This document shows positions 7,463 to 14,291 of a stretch of 20,096 nt of DNA, in pieces. Location: NCBI GenBank assembly GCA_032160545.1, contig JAVHVN010000125.1, positions 1 through 20,096 of the forward strand. Direction: 5' to 3'. The notes under the pieces are model-generated. The model was not told where the DNA came from, ran no database searches, and saw only the letters and a list, made by a program, of their open reading frames with translations. The translations under genes and the position numbers were made by a program. Each line of letters opens with the position of its first letter. Position 1 is the first letter of the stretch. Source of the DNA: DATGFB01 sp032160545 (GTDB lineage: Bacteria > Actinomycetota > Actinomycetes > Mycobacteriales > Jatrophihabitantaceae).

Positions 7463-7792
7463 GCACAGCTCCTTCCGCGCACTGGCGAAATTGCGGCGTA
7501 CCGCTGTTATCGACTGTAGTCCTCGCAGATCACAGCGGATTGCGGTTCGACCGCTCGGGGCTCGGCCCCGGCACGCCGCCGGCACGGAATCTCGCGGCGT
7601 ACAGAGGGTCCAACGCCGGGACGGGGGCGATGATGCCCGGAGATGTCCGCTGCTAGCGAACGCCCGGCCCGTCCGCGGCGCCGGCCGTACCTGGCGCCGG
7701 ACCTCCGCAGCGACGGGGGATCCGCGGGTTCATCGTCGCGACCGCACGGGCAGGGTCGGGCTCATCGGCTGCTGCGTCCGCTACTGAGATGC
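7463..7792. other. Long leader/promoter region of clpC, no gene seen
   Basis: The region between the clpC start and the lsr2 terminator holds no supported gene. It contains the ClgR-like palindrome at 7645-7661. Candidate promoter pieces on the minus strand are TTGGAC (7608-7613, -35-like, but with only a poor -10 downstream) and TACAGT (7513-7518, a TANNNT -10 with no clear -35). I cannot choose between them. Confidence 0.5.
7645..7661. promoter_or_regulatory. Candidate ClgR-binding site upstream of clpC
   Basis: On the plus strand this reads GTCCGCT-GCT-AGCGAAC, a 7+7 inverted repeat with one mismatch. It contains CGC-N5-GCG and fits CGCY-N3-RGCG, the ClgR box described for Streptomyces and Corynebacterium. 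ClgR is the known activator of clp protease genes in actinobacteria. The site is about 183 bp before the clpC start codon. ClgR itself is not in the window. Confidence 0.6.
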
Positions 7793-7826
7793 CACGCGCC
7801 CTGACCAGGTGCCGTCAGGGCGCGTG
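7793..7826 (-). terminator. Terminator of lsr2
   Basis: A 13-bp perfect stem (7793-7805 with 7814-7826) encloses an 8-nt loop, 14 nt past the lsr2 stop codon on the minus strand. It is GC-rich with no U-tract. It implies that clpC is transcribed from its own promoter. Confidence 0.75.
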
Positions 7827-7840
7827 TGGAGACCCGTGCA

Positions 7841-8185
7841 TCAGTTCTTGGCGTGATAGGCCTCGAGGACGGTTGCCGGAATGCGACCCTTCTCGCCGAC
7901 CTTGTGCCCGTTGTTGCGGGCCCATTCGCGAATCGCCTGCGTCTGCTCGCGGTCACTGCGACCGCTGCGGCCGCGTCGCGCACCGCTGCCGCTCGGCCGG
8001 CCCGGGCCCCGTGACGTACGCCGGGCGCTGCCGACGTAAACCGCGAGCGCGTCCCGCAATTTACTGGCGTTCCTGGTGGATAGATCGATTTGGTACGCGG
8101 TGCCGTCGATGCTGAAAGTGACGGTTTCCGCCGCTTCTCCGCCGTCCAGATCATCGATCAACTGGACGATGTGCTTCTGCGCCAT
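7841..8185 (-). CDS. lsr2: Lsr2 nucleoid-associated, H-NS-like xenogeneic silencer
   Basis: Lsr2 bridges and silences AT-rich DNA in actinobacteria. The 114-residue protein has the usual N-terminal oligomerisation domain (about 1-58; KHIVQLIDDLDGGEA, then TVTFSIDG and YQIDLS) and a flexible basic linker (about 58-78, containing GRP and RRGR). The C-terminal DNA-binding domain (about 79-114) has WARNNGH at 88-94. The minor-groove clamp is K99-G100-R101 in place of the textbook RGR. I start at the ATG at 8185 (MAQKHIVQL), which matches the family and is preceded by GAAAGG; the frame remains open for 12 more codons but those are not family-like. It has its own -10 (8220-8225) and terminator, with lysS upstream and clpC downstream. 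Confidence 0.96.
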   Translation of the reverse strand: MAQKHIVQLIDDLDGGEAAETVTFSIDGTAYQIDLSTRNASKLRDALAVYVGSARRTSRGPGRPSGSGARRGRSGRSDREQTQAIREWARNNGHKVGEKGRIPATVLEAYHAKN

Positions 8186-8219
8186 GGGTGGAACCTTTCG
8201 TGGTAGCGGGGGCGATGCC

Positions 8220-8225
8220 ACATTA
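8220..8225 (-). promoter_or_regulatory. Probable -10 box of lsr2
   Basis: On the minus strand this is TAATGT (TANNNT). A TTTGTC hexamer lies about 16 nt further upstream as a weak -35. The predicted start near 8213 leaves a leader of about 27 nt that contains the GAAAGG ribosome binding site. The spacer falls within the U-rich tail of the lysS terminator. Confidence 0.5.
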
Positions 8226-8239
8226 GCGCAGGTTGCCAG

Positions 8240-8273
8240 AAGACAAACAGAATCGCTGAGAACTTTTCAGCGA
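8240..8273 (-). terminator. Rho-independent terminator of lysS with U-rich tail
   Basis: On the minus strand a 7-bp stem TCGCTGA (8273-8267) / TCAGCGA (8259-8253) with a 7-nt loop begins 1 nt after the lysS stop. It is followed by the T-rich run TTCTGTTTGTCTT. It is the only hairpin in the window with a U-rich tail. It separates lysS from lsr2. Confidence 0.65.
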
Positions 8274-8274
8274 A

Positions 8275-9813
8275 TCAGAGCGGTTTGAGCAACGGGAACA
8301 AAATAGTTTCCCGAATTCCCTTGCCGGTGAGCAACATGACGAGGCGGTCGACCCCGAGGCCCATTCCGCCGGTTGGCGGCATACCGTATTCCAGCGCGCG
8401 CAGGAAGTCCTCATCCAACTGCATGGCTTCTGGATCACCCTTGGCCGCGGCGAGTGACTGGGCCACCAATCGGCGACGCTGCTCGACCGGATCGACCAGC
8501 TCCGAGTAGGCGGGCGCCAGCTCGATCCCGCCGATGATCAGGTCCCAGGCCTCGGCCAGCCGGGGGTCATCACGGTGCGGGCGCGCGAGCGGGCGGACGT
8601 CGACGGGGTAGTCGCGCACGAAGGTGGGCTGGATAAGTGAATGCTCAACCAGCTTTTCGTACAGTTCCAGCACGATCTGGCCGGTCGTCCAATTCGGAGC
8701 GATCGCGACATTCAATCGCTCGGCAAGCTGCCGCAACTGCGCGGCATCCGTTTCGACCGTGATCTCCTCGCCGACCGTCTCCGAAACCGCGGCGTGCACA
8801 GTGACCGTGCGCCAGGGTCCTGACAAGTCGATCTCGACGCCGTCCGGCGTGACAGCGGTCGTATTTCCGGTCGTTCGGGCGGCGCCGAGTATGAGATCGC
8901 GCGTGAGCTGAGCCATCGTGTCGTAATCGCCGTATGCCTGGTAGGCCTCGAGCATGGTGAATTCGGGTGAGTGCGTCGAATCGACGCCCTCGTTGCGAAA
9001 CGTTCGGCCGATCTCGTAGACCTTCGGGATGCCGCCGACGATGCACCGCTTGAGGTACAGCTCGGTGGCGATGCGCAATGACATGTCGAGGTCGAATGCG
9101 TTGAGATGAGTCTGGAACGGCCGTGCCGCGGCGCCGCCGTGCACGATCTGCAGGATCGGCGTCTCGACCTCCAGATAGCCCTGGGCGTGCAATGTCTCGC
9201 GCAGCGAGCGGATCACCGCCGCCCGGGTGCGCACCATCTCGCGCGCCTCGGGACGGACGATGAGGTCGACATAGCGCTGGCGGACGCGCGTTTCCTCCGA
9301 GAGCGGTTTGTGGGCCACCGGCAACGGTCGCAGGGCTTTGGCGGTGATGCGCCACGAGTCGGCGAGCACCGACAGCTCGCCGCGCTTGGACGTGATCACC
9401 TCGCCGTGGACGTACACGAGATCACCGAGGTCGACGTCGGACTTCCACGCCGAGAGGGATTCGGCACCCAGCCGGTCGAGGGACAGCATCACCTGCAACT
9501 CGATGCCGTCCTCGCGCAGCGTCGCGAAGCACAGCTTGCCGGTGTTGCGGACGAAGATCACCCGCCCGGTGACGCCGACCACCTCGCCGGTCTCGGTGCC
9601 GGCGGGCAGGTCGGGATGAGCCGCCCGTACGCCGGCGAGGCTGGCGGTGCGCGCGACCCCCACGGGGAACGGCGCGGTCGCGGGGTCGGCCGCGAGCCGG
9701 TCGTACTTGTCCCGGCGGATGCGCAGCTGTTCCGGCAGATCGTCGGGGGCGGCGGCGGAACCACCCTCACGGACGTCGCCGTCGCGGGCAGCTGACTGGT
9801 CTGGCGGCGTCAC
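8275..9813 (-). CDS. lysS: Lysyl-tRNA synthetase, class II
   Basis: LysRS charges tRNA-Lys. The 512-residue protein has an N-terminal OB-fold anticodon-binding domain (about 75-180; VVGVTGRVIFVRN to GELSVLADSW) and the class II catalytic core. Visible core motifs are YLEVETPIL near motif 1, the HGGAAARPF substrate loop, motif 2 with FRNE at 272-275 followed by HSPEFTMLEAY, and motif 3 GMGLGVDRL at 483-491. It ends in FPLLKPL, close to the usual ending of bacterial LysRS. The frame is open far upstream under the ABC transporter genes. I chose GTG 9813 because it is the last good start before the conserved region and sits 7 nt after a TAGGGT -10, implying a leaderless transcript; an AGGG eight bases upstream is an alternative ribosome binding site. 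The first 35 or so residues are not conserved in character (Asp/Gly/Ala-rich). Confidence 0.96.
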   Translation of the reverse strand: MTPPDQSAARDGDVREGGSAAAPDDLPEQLRIRRDKYDRLAADPATAPFPVGVARTASLAGVRAAHPDLPAGTETGEVVGVTGRVIFVRNTGKLCFATLREDGIELQVMLSLDRLGAESLSAWKSDVDLGDLVYVHGEVITSKRGELSVLADSWRITAKALRPLPVAHKPLSEETRVRQRYVDLIVRPEAREMVRTRAAVIRSLRETLHAQGYLEVETPILQIVHGGAAARPFQTHLNAFDLDMSLRIATELYLKRCIVGGIPKVYEIGRTFRNEGVDSTHSPEFTMLEAYQAYGDYDTMAQLTRDLILGAARTTGNTTAVTPDGVEIDLSGPWRTVTVHAAVSETVGEEITVETDAAQLRQLAERLNVAIAPNWTTGQIVLELYEKLVEHSLIQPTFVRDYPVDVRPLARPHRDDPRLAEAWDLIIGGIELAPAYSELVDPVEQRRRLVAQSLAAAKGDPEAMQLDEDFLRALEYGMPPTGGMGLGVDRLVMLLTGKGIRETILFPLLKPL

Positions 9814-9820
9814 CCTTGCA

Positions 9821-9826
9821 ACCCTA
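9821..9826 (-). promoter_or_regulatory. -10 box of a probable leaderless lysS promoter
   Basis: Minus strand TAGGGT followed by 7 nt and then the GTG start. The same arrangement (TAGGGT-N7-start) precedes the LLM oxidoreductase gene. No convincing -35 box is seen. Confidence 0.45.
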
Positions 9827-9924
9827 GCGAGCTGGCTCGGCGCGGTTGCCACTGCCGAATGCGCGACGGATCCCCGCGTGTCCTGCCTGTTCGGGCCGCA
9901 TCGCCAACCGGCAAGCTGGTCGCC

Positions 9925-10875
9925 GTGACGTCCTCCACTGCCCCAGCGGCCGGCATCGACGTGCGCGGCCTGGCCAAGTCGTTCCGCACCCCCGCCGGGA
10001 CCGTGGCTGCCGTGCGTGGCATCGACGTGTCGATCGCTGCGGGCGAGACGGTCGCGTTGCTCGGCCCCAACGGCGCCGGCAAATCGACGACGATCGACAT
10101 GGTGCTCGGGCTGCTGCGCCCGGACGCCGGCGACGTGCGGGTGTTCGGCATGACGCCGCACGACGCGGTACGCGCCGGTGCGATCGGCGCGATGCTGCAG
10201 GTCGGCGGCGTCATTGCGTACCTGACCGTGCGCGAGCTGATCGAGATGATGGCGAGCCTCTACCCCCGGCCGCTCGCGGTCGACGAGGTCGTCGAGCTGA
10301 CCGGCATCCACGACCTCGTCGGCCGGCGTACGACGAAGCTGTCGGGCGGCCAGACCCAGCGGCTGCGCTTCGCGCTCGCGCTCGTCAGCAATCCCGATCT
10401 CCTCGTTCTCGACGAGCCGACGGTGGCGCTCGACGTCGAGGCGCGCCGCGACTTCTGGACGACGATGCGTGCCTTCGCATCGCGCGGCAAGACGATCGTC
10501 TTCGCGACGCACTACCTCGAAGAGGCCGACGCGTACGCCGACCGGATCATCCTCATGAGCCGGGGTCGGGTCGTCGCCGACGGGCCGGCGACCGAGATCA
10601 AGGCGACCGTCGGGCTGCGGACCATCCGCGCCACCCTGCCCGGAGCCGACCTGGCCCGGCTCACCGCACTGCCGGGCGTCACCAACGCCGACACGCGCGG
10701 GCACTCGATCGTCCTGAACTGTTCGGACTCCGATGTCGCCCTGCGCGCGCTGCTCGCGGCGTTCTCCGACGCGCACGACATCGAGGTGACCGGCGCGGGC
10801 CTCGAGGAGGCCTTCCTGCAGCTGACCGGCGACACCGTCGCCGTCGGCGCCCTGACCACCGAGGGAGAGCGATGA
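9925..10875 (+). CDS. ABC-2 type exporter, ATP-binding subunit (DrrA-like)
   Basis: This is the ATPase of a two-component ABC exporter. It has Walker A GPNGAGKST at 47-55, a Q-loop near QVGGV, signature LSGGQ at 139-143, Walker B ending in D163-E164, a D-loop (ALD) and switch H196. The roughly 90-residue C-terminal extension after the ATPase core is of the type seen in drug- and lipid-export ATPases. I favour the GTG at 9925 (316 residues) because it places the first strand (IDVRGLAKSF) about 11 residues in; an in-frame ATG at 9859 would add 22 residues but has no ribosome binding site, and neither start has a strong one. It diverges from lysS (111-nt gap) and overlaps the permease gene by 4 nt (ATGA), so the two are coupled. 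The substrate cannot be told from sequence. Confidence 0.93.
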   Translation: MTSSTAPAAGIDVRGLAKSFRTPAGTVAAVRGIDVSIAAGETVALLGPNGAGKSTTIDMVLGLLRPDAGDVRVFGMTPHDAVRAGAIGAMLQVGGVIAYLTVRELIEMMASLYPRPLAVDEVVELTGIHDLVGRRTTKLSGGQTQRLRFALALVSNPDLLVLDEPTVALDVEARRDFWTTMRAFASRGKTIVFATHYLEEADAYADRIILMSRGRVVADGPATEIKATVGLRTIRATLPGADLARLTALPGVTNADTRGHSIVLNCSDSDVALRALLAAFSDAHDIEVTGAGLEEAFLQLTGDTVAVGALTTEGER

Positions 10876-11624
10876 GCTCCCTGACCTACACGAAGTTCGA
10901 ACTGCTGCGGGTCGTGCGCAACCGCCAGTCGTTCTTCTTCACCCTTGCGTTCCCGGTCATCATGTACTTCCTGCTCGCCGGGCCGAACAAGAACGACCAC
11001 AACCTTGGTGGCGATGCCACCCACCCGACCGGCCTGTTCGCGCCGCAGTACTACATGGCCGGGCTGCTGTCGTTCGGCGCGATGGTGGCGGTGCTGTCCG
11101 GTGGCGCCCGCATCTCCGCCGAGCGCACGGTCGGCTGGAACCGAATGCTGCGCCTCACCCCGCTGTCGCCGCGGTCCTACCTGCGGACGAAGGTGCTGAC
11201 CGGCTACCTGATGGCCGGCATCAGCATCGGCCTGCTCTACATCGCGGGCATCGTTCTCGGCGTTCGGATGCCGGTGGGTCAATGGGTGCAGCTGACCGCG
11301 CTCGTCCTGATCGCTCTCGTCCCGTTCGCCGCGCTCGGCATCGGCGTCGGCCACCTGTTGCATGACGACGCCTCCGGGCCGGCGATGGGTGGCGCGGTGT
11401 CGCTGTTCGCGTTCCTGGGCGGTACGTGGTTCCCGATCACCGGCGGCGGCTTCGCCGCGTTCTGCAAGCTGATCCCGTCGTTCTGGCTGGTCCGCGCCGG
11501 CTACGTCGGCCTCGGGGCCGGCGACCCGTGGAGTGCCGAAGCGTGGCTGGTGATCGGCGGGTGGTCGGTCGTGACGATCATGTTCGCCGGGTGGGCCTAC
11601 CGCCGGGACACAGCTCGGGCCTGA
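10872..11624 (+). CDS. ABC-2 type exporter, permease subunit
   Basis: This is the membrane partner of the preceding ATPase. The 250-residue protein has about six hydrophobic segments: FFFTLAFPVIMYFLLAG near 20-36, AGLLSFGAMVAVLSGGA near 59-75, then long segments near 112-130, 137-160, 174-190 and the C-terminal WLVIGGWSVVTIMFAGWAY. Between segments 2 and 3 is the cytosolic ERTVGWNRMLRLTPLSPRSYL loop that contacts the ATPase in ABC-2 transporters. The ATG overlaps the ATPase stop, and GAGGGAGA (10861-10868) is its ribosome binding site. Similar pairs often neighbour two-component regulators, which are not present here. It converges on the LLM oxidoreductase with a 25-nt gap. Confidence 0.92.
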   Translation: MSSLTYTKFELLRVVRNRQSFFFTLAFPVIMYFLLAGPNKNDHNLGGDATHPTGLFAPQYYMAGLLSFGAMVAVLSGGARISAERTVGWNRMLRLTPLSPRSYLRTKVLTGYLMAGISIGLLYIAGIVLGVRMPVGQWVQLTALVLIALVPFAALGIGVGHLLHDDASGPAMGGAVSLFAFLGGTWFPITGGGFAAFCKLIPSFWLVRAGYVGLGAGDPWSAEAWLVIGGWSVVTIMFAGWAYRRDTARA

Positions 11625-11649
11625 GAACGGCGGCCCGCGCTCGCCGACG

Positions 11650-12570
11650 TCACCGCACCTGGGGCATGACCTTGCTCGCCACCAGTTCGAGATGGTCGAG
11701 GTCGGCGAGGTCGAGGACCTGCAGGTACAACCGGGACGCGCCGATGGCGGCGTACTCGCCGATGCGGTCGACCACCTCGGCGGGCGTACCGGCGAGCGAG
11801 TTCTTCCGCAGGTCGGCGACGTCCATGCCGATGGCACCGGCACGGCGCTTGACCTCGGCCTCGTCACGACCGACGCAGAGAACCTCGGCGGCCGAGTACA
11901 GCAGCTCGCGCCCCGAGCCGGCAGCCGCCGCACGCACCCGTTCGAAGGCCGCGGGCGTCGCCGCGCGGTCGAACGCGACGTTGAACTCGTCGGCGAACCG
12001 CGCCGCGAGCGCCGCGCCTCTCGCGCGGGCGGCACCGCCGAGGATCAGCGGAGGGCGCGGACGCTGTACCGGCTCGGGCAGCGCCGGCGAATCGCGCAGC
12101 TGGTAGTACTGGCCGTCGAAGCTGTAGGTGTCGCCGAGGGGCGTCCTCAGCAGGCCGTCGACGATCTCGACCTGCTCGGCGAAGCGGTCGAAGCGCTCGG
12201 GGTTCGGCGGGAACGGGATCCCGTACGCGGCGTGCTCGGCCGCGTACCACCCGGCACCGAGGCCGAGTTCGACGCGTCCACCCGACATGACGTCGACCTG
12301 CGCGACCGAGATCGCCAGCGGTCCGGGCAGCCGGAACGTGGCCGCGCTCACCAGCGTGCCGAGCCGCACCCGGCTGGTCTCGCGAGCGAGCGCGGCGAGC
12401 GTCAGCCAGGCGTCGGTCGGGCCGGGCAGGCCGTCGCGGCCGTCCATCGTCAGGTAATGGTCGGAGCGGAAGAAGGCGTCGAAACCGAGGTCCTCGGTGG
12501 CTCTGGCCACCCGCGCCAGGTCGTCGTAGGAGGCCCCGAGCTGCGGCTCCGTGAAGATGCGCAGGTCCAT
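11650..12570 (-). CDS. LLM-class F420-dependent oxidoreductase
   Basis: This is a TIM-barrel bacterial-luciferase-like enzyme. The N-terminus (MDLRIFTEPQLGASYDDLARVARATEDLGFDAFF) has the usual beta-alpha start, followed by RSDHY near 38, SRVRLGTLV and a GRVELGLGAGWY segment (about 103-114) typical of the F420/FMN-binding LLM family. Later parts (RPPLILGG; GTPAEVVDRIGEYAAIGASRLYLQ) match the C-terminal half of the barrel. F420 is an inference from the actinobacterial setting; an FMN-dependent enzyme is possible. The substrate is unknown. I favour the ATG at 12570 (306 residues) because a TAGGGT -10 lies exactly 7 nt upstream, implying a leaderless mRNA; the GTG at 12576 would add two residues. 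It stands alone between the exporter genes and coaX. Confidence 0.9.
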   Translation of the reverse strand: MDLRIFTEPQLGASYDDLARVARATEDLGFDAFFRSDHYLTMDGRDGLPGPTDAWLTLAALARETSRVRLGTLVSAATFRLPGPLAISVAQVDVMSGGRVELGLGAGWYAAEHAAYGIPFPPNPERFDRFAEQVEIVDGLLRTPLGDTYSFDGQYYQLRDSPALPEPVQRPRPPLILGGAARARGAALAARFADEFNVAFDRAATPAAFERVRAAAAGSGRELLYSAAEVLCVGRDEAEVKRRAGAIGMDVADLRKNSLAGTPAEVVDRIGEYAAIGASRLYLQVLDLADLDHLELVASKVMPQVR

Positions 12571-12577
12571 TCGCACG

Positions 12578-12583
12578 ACCCTA
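12578..12583 (-). promoter_or_regulatory. -10 box of a probable leaderless promoter for the LLM oxidoreductase
   Basis: Minus strand TAGGGT-N7-ATG, the same hexamer and spacing as at lysS. There is no Shine-Dalgarno sequence between it and the start codon. Confidence 0.45.
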
Positions 12584-12620
12584 CTTTTCCAGCCTGGCCT
12601 CGGACGTCACCGGTCCCGGT

Positions 12621-12639
12621 ACGGCATCGGCGCTGCCGT
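12621..12639 (-). terminator. Possible terminator of the pan-nad-coaX operon
   Basis: A 6-bp stem (ACGGCA 12621-12626 with TGCCGT 12634-12639) and a 7-nt loop lie 5 nt past the coaX stop codon. The stem is short and there is no U-tract, so support is modest. Confidence 0.35.
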
Positions 12640-12644
12640 CGCGG

Positions 12645-13415
12645 TCAGGTGTTGCGGTCGTAGATGAGGCGCAGGCCCAGCAGGGTGAGATCGGGCTCGT
12701 AGCGAGTGACGGTCTCGCAGTGCTCGATGACGATCGACGCGAGGCCACCCGTCGCGATGACGGCGACCGACTCGGGGTCCTCCGGTCGCAGGGCCGCGCT
12801 CAGCCGTCGCACCATGCCGTCGACCTGCCCGGCGAATCCGTAGATCACGCCGGACTGCAGCGCCTCGACGGTGCTCTTGCCGATGGGGCCGCGGGTCGGT
12901 GCGATCAGCTCGACCTTGCGCAACTGGGCGGCGCGGGCGGCCAGCGCGTCGAGCGAGATCTCGATGCCTGGAGCGAGCGCGCCCCCGAGGAAGTCACCCT
13001 TCTCGCTCACCACGTCGAAGTTGGTGGTCGTGCCGAAGTCGACGACGATCGCCGCGGAGTCCGGCGAGAGGTGGTGCGCGGCGAGCGTGTTGACGATTCG
13101 GTCGGAGCCGACCTCCTTCGGGTTCTCGTACTGCAGGCTCACCCCGGTGCGGATGCCGGGCTCGACCAGGACCATCGGGACGTCCGGGTAGTACTGCGCC
13201 AGCATCACGCGCAGTTCCCGCATCGATGCGGGCACCGTCGAGCAGGCGGCAGTGCCGGTGATCTTGTGGTCGGTCAGCAGCCCGCGGAAGGTCAGCGCGA
13301 GCTCGTCGGCCGTGCTGCGCGCGTCGGTCTTGATCCGCCACGATCGCTCGAGCTCGTCGCCGTCGAAGACGCCGAGCACCGTGTTCGTGTTGCCGATGTC
13401 GATGGCGAGCAGCAT
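12645..13415 (-). CDS. coaX: Type III pantothenate kinase
   Basis: CoaX phosphorylates pantothenate in the first step of CoA synthesis from vitamin B5. The 256-residue protein is an ASKHA-fold kinase. It has DIGNTNTVLGVFDG at the N-terminus (phosphate 1 loop with the metal-binding Asp), PKEVGSDRIVN in the middle (pantothenate side), VVDFGTTTNFDVV (phosphate 2 motif) and LGGALAPGIEIS. VIATGGLA near the end is the adenosine motif. All are standard for type III PanK, which does not respond to CoA feedback and uses a monovalent cation. The ATG at 13415 is preceded by GAGGA. It is the last gene of the five-gene cofactor operon, 9 nt after nadC. In mycobacteria coaX also lies next to pan genes and near lysS. 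Confidence 0.96.
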   Translation of the reverse strand: MLLAIDIGNTNTVLGVFDGDELERSWRIKTDARSTADELALTFRGLLTDHKITGTAACSTVPASMRELRVMLAQYYPDVPMVLVEPGIRTGVSLQYENPKEVGSDRIVNTLAAHHLSPDSAAIVVDFGTTTNFDVVSEKGDFLGGALAPGIEISLDALAARAAQLRKVELIAPTRGPIGKSTVEALQSGVIYGFAGQVDGMVRRLSAALRPEDPESVAVIATGGLASIVIEHCETVTRYEPDLTLLGLRLIYDRNT

Positions 13416-13424
13416 GCGAGGTCC

Positions 13425-14291
13425 TCAGTCGTCCAGAGGCTGGATGTCCAGCCCGATGTCGAGCACCGGCGCCGAGTGTGTGAGCGCGCCGACTGCAAGG
13501 TAGTCGACCCCGGTCTGCGCCACCTCGCGCGCGTTGTCGAGGGCCAGGCCGCCGGAGGCCTCGAGGCGCGCCCGGCCCGCGGCGTACTCGACGGCCGCCC
13601 GCATGTCCGCGTGCGACATGTTGTCGAGCAGGACGAGCTGTGCGCCCGCGTCGATCACCTCACGCACCTGCTGGAGGGTGTCGACCTCCACCTCGAGCGG
13701 AAGCTGGGGATGCGCCGCGCGCACGAGCTCGAACGCACGCACCACCCCGCCGGCCGAGGCGACGTGGTTGTCCTTCACGAGCACGGCATCCGAGAGCGAC
13801 ATCCGGTGGTTCACGCCACCGCCCATGCGCACGGCGTACTTCTCGAGAGCCCGAAGTCCGGGCATGGTCTTGCGGGTGTCGCGGATGCGCGCGCCCGTCC
13901 CGTCGATCGCGTCGACCCACGCCCTGGTCAGCGTGGCGATGCCCGACAGGTGGCCGAGCAGGTTCAGGGCGGTCCGCTCGGCGGTGAGGATGTCGCGCAC
14001 CGGCCCGCGCACCGTCGCGAGCACCTCGCCGGGCACGACGCGGGCGCCGTCGGACGCGCCCGGCTCGATACGCAGCCGGCCCTGACCCACGATCTCGAAG
14101 ACGCGCGCCGCGATCGGCAGGCCCGCGACGACGCCCGAGCGGCGCGGCACCAGATCGGCCGCGGCGAGTGCGGTAGCCGGGATCGTCGCCGCGGTGGTGA
14201 CGTCGCCGGCCGCGCCGAGATCCTCGTCGAGCGCACGCGCGATCACGTCGTCGACCACCTGCGCGGACAGCCCCGCAGCGGCCTGGGTCAT
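13425..14291 (-). CDS. nadC: Nicotinate-nucleotide pyrophosphorylase (carboxylating), quinolinate phosphoribosyltransferase
   Basis: NadC converts quinolinate and PRPP to nicotinate mononucleotide, CO2 and PPi in de novo NAD synthesis. The 288-residue protein is full length and carries the quinolinate/PRPP-binding motifs in order: ERTALNLLGHLSGIAT (105-120), DTRKTMPGLR (138-147), EKYAVRMGGGVNHRM (150-164), KDNH (173-176), EVEVDTL, LLDNM, LEASGG and VGALTHS. The ATG overlaps the nadB stop codon (ATGA), so translation is coupled. Its neighbour nadB supplies iminoaspartate, but nadA, which makes quinolinate from it, is not in the window. Confidence 0.97.
   Translation of the reverse strand: MTQAAAGLSAQVVDDVIARALDEDLGAAGDVTTAATIPATALAAADLVPRRSGVVAGLPIAARVFEIVGQGRLRIEPGASDGARVVPGEVLATVRGPVRDILTAERTALNLLGHLSGIATLTRAWVDAIDGTGARIRDTRKTMPGLRALEKYAVRMGGGVNHRMSLSDAVLVKDNHVASAGGVVRAFELVRAAHPQLPLEVEVDTLQQVREVIDAGAQLVLLDNMSHADMRAAVEYAAGRARLEASGGLALDNAREVAQTGVDYLAVGALTHSAPVLDIGLDIQPLDD

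Noticed and set aside
7478..7487. Second ClgR-like site CGC-ACTG-GCG just before the clpC ribosome binding site
   Set aside because: Spacing is N4, not N5, flanks are not symmetric, and the position immediately upstream of the ribosome binding site is unsuitable for an activator.
5204..7519. A 771-codon plus-strand open frame antisense to clpC
   Set aside because: It is the high-GC antisense shadow of clpC; its composition (Leu/Val/Asp/Glu repeats) mirrors complement codons and no domain is recognisable.
7463..7585. N-terminal extension of ClpC by 41 residues
   Set aside because: ClpC proteins start MFERFTDRARR; the ATG at 7462 has a strong ribosome binding site and the extension is not family-like.
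9814..10776. Very long minus-strand open frame extending lysS upstream across the ABC ATPase gene
   Set aside because: The extension is Arg/Asp/Gly-rich shadow sequence of the plus-strand ATPase, which has all ABC motifs; class II LysRS proteins begin near the GTG at 9813.
11628..11646. Short stem between the ABC permease and LLM genes as a bidirectional terminator
   Set aside because: Only 5 bp with a 9-nt loop in DNA of this GC content; expected by chance.
13872..13881. Met in place of the usual Thr in the NadC motif DTRKT-x-PG
   Set aside because: This position varies among good NadC enzymes (for example Leu in E. coli), so it is not an anomaly.
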